Assembly (NCBI RefSeq): GCF_034627025.1
Contig: NZ_CP141048.1
Coordinates: 4,788,001 to 4,852,000 of the forward strand
From: Microvirga lotononidis
GTDB lineage: Bacteria > Pseudomonadota > Alphaproteobacteria > Rhizobiales > Beijerinckiaceae
Length of the DNA: 64,000 bases
Direction of reading: 5' to 3'
The notes under the pieces are model-generated. The model was not told where the DNA came from. It ran no database searches and was given only the letters and a program-made list of their open reading frames with translations. Numbering within the stretch: position 1 is the first letter of the stretch; each line of letters starts with the position of its first letter. The translations under genes were made by a program, and so were the position numbers. Positions 58,412 to 64,000 of the stretch are shown piece after piece.

Positions 58412-59572
58412 ATGGACCTGATCACCTCCACCGACGCCCTGGCCGCCGCCTGCAACCGTCTCAGCCAGCATCCGTTCGTGACCGTCGACACGGAGTTCCT
58501 GCGCGAGACCACCTATTACCCGAAGCTCTGCCTGATCCAGATGGCGGGCCCCGACCCTGCGGACGCCTATCTCATCGATCCCCTGGCCGAGGGCATCAGC
58601 CTTGAGCCGTTCATGACGCTGATGGCCAACCCGGACGTGGTGAAGGTCTTCCATTCGGCCCGGCAGGACCTGGAGATCGTCTGGAACCTCGGCGGCATCG
58701 TGCCGATCCCCCTCTTCGACACCCAGGTCGCCGCCATGGTGTGCGGCTATGGGGACTCGGTCTCCTACGAGCAGCTTGCCAACGATCTGGCCAAGGCCAA
58801 GATCGACAAATCCTCCCGCTTCACCGACTGGTCGCGCCGCCCGCTGACCGACGCGCAGCTGACCTACGCCCTCTCGGACGTCACCCATCTGGTGCAGGTC
58901 TACGAGGCGCTGATGGCGCAGCTGCAGAAGAACGGCCGGCTCGAATGGCTCGCCGAGGAGATGGCGATCCTCACTTCTCCGGAAACCTACCAAGCCGACC
59001 CGGGCAATGCCTGGCGCCGTCTCGCCGGCCGTCTCCGCAAGCCGCGCGAGATCGCCGTGCTCATGGAGGTCTCCGCCTGGCGCGAGCGTGAGGCTCAGGC
59101 GCGGGACGTGCCCCGCGGGCGCATCCTCAAGGACGACGCGGTGATCGACATCGCCACCTCGGCCCCGCGCAGCGTCGAGGCACTGGGCCGCCTGCGCACC
59201 ATCCCCAACGGCTTCGAGCGCTCCCGCACCGGGGGCGAGATCCTGGACGCGGTGGAACGGGCGCTGGCCCGCGACATGGCGACCATCCCCGTGCCGGAGC
59301 GCAGCCGCGGCCGTTCGAACACCGGATCCGTCGTAGATCTGCTGAAGGTGCTGCTCAAGGCGGTGGCCGAGCAGGAGGGCGTCGCGCCCAAGATCATCGC
59401 CACCGTCGAGGAGCTGGAAGCCATCGCCGACAGCGACGATGCCGACGTGCCGTCCCTGCACGGCTGGCGCCGCAAGCTGTTCGGGGACAAGGCGCTCGCC
59501 CTTAAGAACGGCGAGCTCGGTCTGGTGCTGGAGCGCGGCCGGGTGAAGTTGAGGGCGATCGCTGAAGTCTGA
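58412..59572 (+). CDS. rnd: Ribonuclease D
   Basis: 386 residues, 3'-5' exoribonuclease trimming tRNA 3' ends. The DEDDy exonuclease domain shows [21 protein letters not shown] (D-E), [13 protein letters not shown] (D), and [18 protein letters not shown] (Y and D), followed by HRDC domains (about 210-290 and 300-386). Length equals typical RNase D. ATG at 58412. Converges on the Nudix gene 4 bases away, so their 3' ends almost touch. Confidence 0.95.
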   Translation: MDLITSTDALAAACNRLSQHPFVTVDTEFLRETTYYPKLCLIQMAGPDPADAYLIDPLAEGISLEPFMTLMANPDVVKVFHSARQDLEIVWNLGGIVPIPLFDTQVAAMVCGYGDSVSYEQLANDLAKAKIDKSSRFTDWSRRPLTDAQLTYALSDVTHLVQVYEALMAQLQKNGRLEWLAEEMAILTSPETYQADPGNAWRRLAGRLRKPREIAVLMEVSAWREREAQARDVPRGRILKDDAVIDIATSAPRSVEALGRLRTIPNGFERSRTGGEILDAVERALARDMATIPVPERSRGRSNTGSVVDLLKVLLKAVAEQEGVAPKIIATVEELEAIADSDDADVPSLHGWRRKLFGDKALALKNGELGLVLERGRVKLRAIAEV

Positions 59573-59576
59573 CGAG

Positions 59577-60116
59577 TCAGATCAGCCCCTTCAGGCGCAG
59601 AAGTCCGAGTGTCGCGACCGTCGCGGCATCCTTGATGATTCCTTCCGTGATCATCGCCATGACCTGGTCCAACGGGAAGGCCCGGCTGATCATATCCTGC
59701 TCGGCGTGCTCACGGCGGGCCTCGCCCTGCCGAAGCCCCTGCGCGAGGTAGATGTGGAAGCCCTGGTTCGAGTATCCGTAACATTCGAACAGATGACCCA
59801 CATGGCGCATGGTCTGTGCCGTCAAACCGGTCTCCTCGCGCAATTCGGCGCGAGCCAGTTCCAGCGGGTCGGTTCCGGGAGCGTCCTCCCATGAGCCCTG
59901 CGGCAATTCCCAGTAACGGCCCTGTACCGGATACCGGTACTGCTCCACGAGGTGGATGACGCCGTTGTCGACCGGGGCAATGATCGCAAAGTCCGTCTTC
60001 TCGACCACACCATAAATGCCGGGCGATCCGTCCTGGCGGACGATCGCATCCTCCCTCACGCGCATCCAGCGGTTCTCGTAGACGGTCCGCGTCCCGGTAG
60101 TTCTGATATCCGACAT
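59577..60116 (-). CDS. Nudix hydrolase (ADP-ribose pyrophosphatase-like)
   Basis: 179 residues. The Nudix box reads LPQGSWEDAPGTDPLELARAELREETGL: the leading G, the E five later and the final EExGL are kept, but the Arg of REUxEE is Ala (AELREETGL), a variant seen in ADP-ribose pyrophosphatases. The N-terminal beta-domain WMRVREDAIVRQDGSPGIYGVVEK is typical of the NudF/ADPRase subfamily. Probably hydrolyses ADP-ribose or a related NDP-sugar. A palindromic repeat follows upstream. Confidence 0.88.
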   Translation of the reverse strand: MSDIRTTGTRTVYENRWMRVREDAIVRQDGSPGIYGVVEKTDFAIIAPVDNGVIHLVEQYRYPVQGRYWELPQGSWEDAPGTDPLELARAELREETGLTAQTMRHVGHLFECYGYSNQGFHIYLAQGLRQGEARREHAEQDMISRAFPLDQVMAMITEGIIKDAATVATLGLLRLKGLI

Positions 60117-60135
60117 TATCGCCCCCCTTAAATGC

Positions 60136-60163
60136 CTATGGCCGGGACAAGCCCGGCCATGAC
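60136..60163. repeat. REP-like palindrome (ATGGCCGGG family)
   Basis: ATGGCCGGG (60138-60146) pairs with CCCGGCCAT (60152-60160) around ACAAG, followed by GACG. Sits between two genes reading the same way. Confidence 0.8.
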
Positions 60164-60187
60164 GAAGTCGTCGGTTCGGAAAGCGGG

Positions 60188-60811
60188 TTACCGCCCGAAG
60201 ATGCCCTTGAAGACCTGGGCAAGCTTGTTGTGCTTCTTCTTGCGGTCCACGTCGGCCTGGCTCTTCACCCAGGCGATCTGGACCACGCGGCGCTCACCCG
60301 AGAAGGGCAGATGGCCGTGCCAGGAATTGTCGGAGCGCAGGAAGGCGAACATGGTGCCCATGACGGGCGGCACTTCCAGCTTGAACTTGTCGTAATTCTT
60401 GTCGTCGTAGAGGACGCGCAGGCGGCCGCCTTCGTCCTGCTGCCACTCGTCGTTCATGTAGACCAGCATGGTCATGACCTTGGACGGGCCGTCCGTGTGG
60501 ATGGACCCGTATTTGGGCTGCGACTTCTTCATGATGGTCGTCAGGCGCGGATACTGGTGCAGGTCCAGGCCGAACTTCTTGGACAGCTCCTCGGTCAGCT
60601 CGGGGCCTTCCAGCTCCTCGATGAGCTTCTTGAAGCGGCCGTGAAGCTTGACCTCGTCGACGGTCAAATAGCCGGGCTTGTCGATGTCGGGAAAGTCCCG
60701 CCGCAGCTCGTCGATCTTGTCCTGCTTCAGAAGATTCGAAGCCAGAACGTAGTTGTAGGGCTCGCTGGACCGCTCGGCGTTGCGAACGGCTGTGAGGTCG
60801 ATCAATTCCAT
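60188..60811 (-). CDS. 2OG-Fe(II) oxygenase
   Basis: 207 residues, double-stranded beta-helix. The iron triad is HTD in YGSIHTDGPSKVMTM and the distal His in NSWHGHLPFSGERRVV, with the Arg of ERRVV as the 2-oxoglutarate salt bridge. The middle MLVYMNDEWQQDEGGRLRVLY and the basic C-terminal tail VKSQADVDRKKKHNKL are typical of the phytanoyl/proline-hydroxylase-like bacterial branch. GGGGA precedes the ATG at 60811. Substrate unknown. Confidence 0.87.
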   Translation of the reverse strand: MELIDLTAVRNAERSSEPYNYVLASNLLKQDKIDELRRDFPDIDKPGYLTVDEVKLHGRFKKLIEELEGPELTEELSKKFGLDLHQYPRLTTIMKKSQPKYGSIHTDGPSKVMTMLVYMNDEWQQDEGGRLRVLYDDKNYDKFKLEVPPVMGTMFAFLRSDNSWHGHLPFSGERRVVQIAWVKSQADVDRKKKHNKLAQVFKGIFGR

Positions 60812-60939
60812 GGTTGTCCCCAAAGGCTAAGCTTCCTTCCCAGTGGGAAGAGAAAGTATTGAAGTCCCTTGCTCTGTAAAGCCATAAACATGCGCGCGGC
60901 CGAAGTCGATCAGCTTCAGCCGCGACCGATGATGGCGTT

Positions 60940-62460
60940 CTAACGGATTTCGACGACGGGATCCATGTTGAGAAGCTTGCCGAGGCCGCGAAGGCGGCCC
61001 GTGAGGCGCTCGTTGGCGAGCGGCTCCAGACCGGCCGGGAGACTCAGCACGATCTGATTGCCGCGGGCAGTGAGGGGCGCCTGGGGAAGGATCCCCTCCA
61101 TGGCCACCGAGACCGGATAGGCGATGCGCATCAGGGCCGCGAGCAGCCGCGCCCGCTCGAGGAGCCGGGGGCCTGCGAGGGACTTGATCCGCGAGCTGAC
61201 CTTGTCGGGCGAGAGCCCCTCGTGCCGGAAGAAGATCGACAGGGCCAGATAGGCCCGGCCCGGATGGTCGAGGCCGGCGAAGGCCCCGTAGGCGATCAGG
61301 TTGAGGCTCTGCTCGCCCCGGTAATCGGGATGCGCCCGCCAGCCGATATCGGCCAGGAGGCAGGCCGCCCGGCGCAGGCGGGTGTCGTAATCCGTCTCCG
61401 GCAGGCCCAGGCTCCGGATGAAGGCTTCGGTCCATTGGCACAGCTCCACCCCATGGCGGGGCGAGCGCGAGCGCAGGAGGTTGAGGTCGCTCGCCGCCGC
61501 GAGGAGCGGGTCGCGCTCGCGGGACTCCTGATCGAGGCGGTCGAACAGGACGCCCTCGCGCACGCCGAAGGCCGAGATGGCGACTTCCTTCGGCTCTCCG
61601 AGGCGGATGATCTCCTCCAGCACGATGGCCCCATAGGCGAGGAGCGGACGCCGGGCCTCGGAGATGCTCTCGATGTCCTTCAGGGTCTTGGAATCGGCCT
61701 CCTCCACGAGGTGCAGGAAGTCGAGCCCGTCGTCCGGGTCGATCACGTAGCCGTGCATCACGTGGAGCGGATAATCCCGCGCCGCCTGGTGCAGTCGCGC
61801 CAGGGCGCGCCATGTGCCGCCGACCGCATAGAAGGTGCGGCCGTGCAGGTCTTCCAGGTATTCCGGAGCCCGTTCCAGGGCTTCGCGAACGATCCGCTGG
61901 GCTCGCTTCAGCGAACCGCCGCTGACGTCCTGCAGGGCGAGGCCGCCGAGGGGCATGGTGATCCCCTGCCCGACCCGGGAGCCCAGGACGTCGACCAGTT
62001 CCAGACTGCCGCCGCCCATGTCGCCGACCATGCCGTCCGGCTCGTGGAAGCCCGCGATGACGCCGAGCGCGGAGGCGCGCGCCTCCTCGGCCCCGGACAG
62101 CAGGCTGATCGGCTGGCCGCAGGCCTCGGCGGCCGCCTCCAGGAAGGCGGGACCATTGGAGGCGTCACGCGCCGCGGCGGTCGCCAGCACGAAGACCTCG
62201 GACACGTGCATCGTGTCGCAGAGGACGCGGAACCGGGCGAGCGCCCTCAGGGCCCGGTCCACGGCCTCGTCGTCCAACCGGCCGGTGGTCGCCACATGGC
62301 GCCCGAGGCCGCAGAGGACCTTCTCGTTGTAGATCGGCGTGACGGCGCGGGAGAGCCCCTCGTAGGCCACGAGGCGCACGGAGTTCGACCCGATATCGAT
62401 GATGGCGACGGGACGGCCGATCTTGAGCCGTCCCTGGGCCTCCTGGCTTACGGCCTGCAT
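60940..62460 (-). CDS. ppx: Exopolyphosphatase
   Basis: 506 residues, ASKHA-fold Ppx/GppA phosphatase hydrolysing inorganic polyphosphate from the ends. Phosphate-binding loops VAIIDIGSNSVRLVAYEG (about 19-36) and MVGDMGGGSLELVDV (about 146-160), then an HD-type helical half. The start at 62460 lies 1 base beyond the ppk stop; the longer frame to 62520 enters ppk. It degrades what PPK makes, so the pair can tune polyphosphate. Could also act as guanosine pentaphosphatase; that cannot be told apart here. Confidence 0.92.
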   Translation of the reverse strand: MQAVSQEAQGRLKIGRPVAIIDIGSNSVRLVAYEGLSRAVTPIYNEKVLCGLGRHVATTGRLDDEAVDRALRALARFRVLCDTMHVSEVFVLATAAARDASNGPAFLEAAAEACGQPISLLSGAEEARASALGVIAGFHEPDGMVGDMGGGSLELVDVLGSRVGQGITMPLGGLALQDVSGGSLKRAQRIVREALERAPEYLEDLHGRTFYAVGGTWRALARLHQAARDYPLHVMHGYVIDPDDGLDFLHLVEEADSKTLKDIESISEARRPLLAYGAIVLEEIIRLGEPKEVAISAFGVREGVLFDRLDQESRERDPLLAAASDLNLLRSRSPRHGVELCQWTEAFIRSLGLPETDYDTRLRRAACLLADIGWRAHPDYRGEQSLNLIAYGAFAGLDHPGRAYLALSIFFRHEGLSPDKVSSRIKSLAGPRLLERARLLAALMRIAYPVSVAMEGILPQAPLTARGNQIVLSLPAGLEPLANERLTGRLRGLGKLLNMDPVVEIR

Positions 62461-62461
62461 G

Positions 62462-64000
62462 TCAGCGTTGCCCGCGCTTGGCGAGCGCCTTGGGGCTGGA
62501 GGTTTTGAGGGATTTGCCACGGCCCGACAGACTCGGATTTGTCATGAAATACTTGTGAGCGTTGAATGGTTCCTCGCCCTTGGCCGGCACCACCCGCTGG
62601 CTCGAGCCGTCGGGGAGCACCGTCCAGCTCTGCTCGTTGTCGAGGAGGTTGGCGAGCATGATCTGGTCGAGCACCTGCTGGTGCACGGTCGGATTGAGGA
62701 TCGGCATCAGGGCCTCGACGCGACGGTCGAGGTTGCGCGACATGAGATCGGCCGACGAGATATAGACATGGGCCTTCGGGTTCGGCAGCCCCTGCCCGTT
62801 GCCGAAGGCATAGATGCGCGTGTGCTCCAGGAAGCGCCCGACGATGGACTTGACCCGGATGTTCTCCGACAGGCCCTGGATGCCCGGCCTGAGGCAGCAG
62901 ATGCCGCGCACGATGAGATCGACCTGCACGCCCGCCGCGCTCGCGTCGTACAGCGCATCGATGATGTCCGCGTCGACGAGGGAGTTGCACTTGCCCCAGA
63001 TCGCCCCCGGCCGCCCCGCCTTGGCATGGGCCACCTCTTCCTCGATATGCTGGAGCAGCCGCTTTTTCAGGGTGAGGGGCGACACCGCCATGCGTTCCAG
63101 CTCGGCGGGTTCCGCATAGCCGGTCACGAAGTTGAAGATGCGCGACACGTCCCGCCCAATCGCCGGATCGGCGGTGAAATAGGACAGATCGGTGTAGATG
63201 CGCGCGGTGATCGGGTGGTAGTTGCCCGTGCCCACATGGCAATAGGTGATGAGCTGGCTGCCTTCGCGGCGCACGACCATGGACAGCTTCGCGTGCGTCT
63301 TCAGCTCGATGAAGCCGAACACCACCTGGGCGCCGGCGCGCTCCAGGTCGCGCGCCCAGCGGATATTGGCCTCCTCGTCGAAGCGCGCCTTCAGCTCCAC
63401 GAGGGCGGTGACGGACTTACCGGCCTCGGCGGCTTCGGCGAGCGCCGCAACGATGGGGGAATCCGACGATGTGCGGTAGAGCGTCTGCTTGATCGCCACC
63501 ACGTTCGGGTCGCGGGCCGCCTGACGCAGGAACTGCACCACCGCGTCGAAGGATTCGTAAGGGTGGTGGACGATGATGTCCTTCTCGCGGATCGCCGCGA
63601 AGCAATCGCCGCTATGCTCGCGGATGCGCTCGGGGAACCGCGGATTATAAGGCTTGAACTTGAGGTCGGGCCGTTCCAGAGCGACGAGCTGGGACAGGTC
63701 CCGCAGGCCCATCATGCCCTCGACGACGAAGACCTCGTCGTTGGACACCTCCATCTCCTCGGCCACGAAGAGGCGCAGGTCCTCCGGCATGGCGGCCTCG
63801 ACCTCCAGCCGGATCACGCTGCCGCGCCGGCGCTGCTTGAGCGCCGTCTCGAACAGGCGGACGAGATCCTCCGCCTCCTCCTCCACTTCGATGTCGGAAT
63901 CGCGGATCACCCGGAAGGCGCCCTGCCCCTGCACCGCGTATCCGGGGAAAAGGCGGCTCGTGTAGAGGACGATCATCTGCTCCAGCGCGATGAAGCGGGT
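62462..64000 (-). CDS. ppk: Polyphosphate kinase 1 (5' part cut by right edge)
   Basis: At least 512 C-terminal residues, running off the window; the frame is open to base 64000 and reads TRFIALEQM at the edge. PPK1 makes polyphosphate from ATP. Both phospho-histidine regions are present: [30 protein letters not shown] in parts (equal to E. coli His435) and [15 protein letters not shown] (His592). [19 protein letters not shown] and the conserved [16 protein letters not shown] match the catalytic core. The stop is 1 base before ppx. N-terminal third not seen. Confidence 0.95.
   Translation of the reverse strand, partial: TRFIALEQMIVLYTSRLFPGYAVQGQGAFRVIRDSDIEVEEEAEDLVRLFETALKQRRRGSVIRLEVEAAMPEDLRLFVAEEMEVSNDEVFVVEGMMGLRDLSQLVALERPDLKFKPYNPRFPERIREHSGDCFAAIREKDIIVHHPYESFDAVVQFLRQAARDPNVVAIKQTLYRTSSDSPIVAALAEAAEAGKSVTALVELKARFDEEANIRWARDLERAGAQVVFGFIELKTHAKLSMVVRREGSQLITYCHVGTGNYHPITARIYTDLSYFTADPAIGRDVSRIFNFVTGYAEPAELERMAVSPLTLKKRLLQHIEEEVAHAKAGRPGAIWGKCNSLVDADIIDALYDASAAGVQVDLIVRGICCLRPGIQGLSENIRVKSIVGRFLEHTRIYAFGNGQGLPNPKAHVYISSADLMSRNLDRRVEALMPILNPTVHQQVLDQIMLANLLDNEQSWTVLPDGSSQRVVPAKGEEPFNAHKYFMTNPSLSGRGKSLKTSSPKALAKRGQR

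Overview
The window is a GC-rich, gene-dense piece of an alphaproteobacterial chromosome. Gene content and order (uvrA-ssb-gyrA; a long minus-strand run dgt-argS-SPOR-nagZ-scpA-scpB-tatABC-serS-surE-pcm; yajC-secD-secF; aspS, rnd, ppx-ppk) are those of Rhizobiales (Hyphomicrobiales). The many DUF6894-type small proteins, the trmFO tRNA methylase and the dispersed palindromes suggest a Methylobacteriaceae/Beijerinckiaceae-like genus such as Microvirga; the genus is inference. I recognised no tRNA, rRNA, CRISPR array, insertion sequence or prophage.

Layout. 1-9.3 kb: the end of an unknown gene, gyrA, a 1.6-kb gene-free stretch holding a putative structured RNA and palindromic repeats, then an Rnk-like regulator, a PP2C-like phosphatase, MarC, an M20 peptidase and ssb. 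10-16 kb: uvrA, a nitronate monooxygenase, a DUF4239 membrane protein and a methyltransferase. 16-24 kb: an accessory/envelope-rich section with a glycine-rich 14-residue-repeat exported protein, three DUF6894 proteins (a fourth lies at 8.2 kb), a diguanylate cyclase, a DUF2231 membrane protein, a mini-protein resembling a porin N-terminus, two low-complexity exported proteins, an RTX calcium-binding protein and a DUF1127 protein. 24-31 kb: an SDR, trmFO, two homologues of mitochondrial complex I assembly factors (NDUFAF6- and NDUFAF3-like) joined to secF-secD-yajC. 31-47 kb: a DUF815 ATPase and the long housekeeping run for cell envelope, Tat export, chromosome condensation and aminoacylation. 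47-56 kb: ErpA, a large exported protein of unknown function, MaeB, a small surface-sugar group (two acyltransferases and a glycosyltransferase) and aspS. 56-64 kb: a hydrolase, a second copy of the putative RNA among palindromes, rnd, a Nudix hydrolase, a 2OG-Fe(II) oxygenase, ppx and ppk (cut by the right edge).

The main find is a pair of about 270-nt intergenic elements on the minus strand (about 3852-4120 and 57141-57410). Each is preceded by an identical CTTGAC-N17-CTATAT promoter, the rhizobial sigma-70 consensus. The two copies differ in ways that keep helices paired, including compensatory changes, a multi-hairpin domain and a GNRA-capped 3' hairpin. They look like two paralogous genes of one structured non-coding RNA that I could not match to RNase P RNA, tmRNA, SRP RNA or 6S RNA. 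Long open frames antisense to gyrA, uvrA, secD, maeB, aspS and others are codon-bias shadows and are left out.
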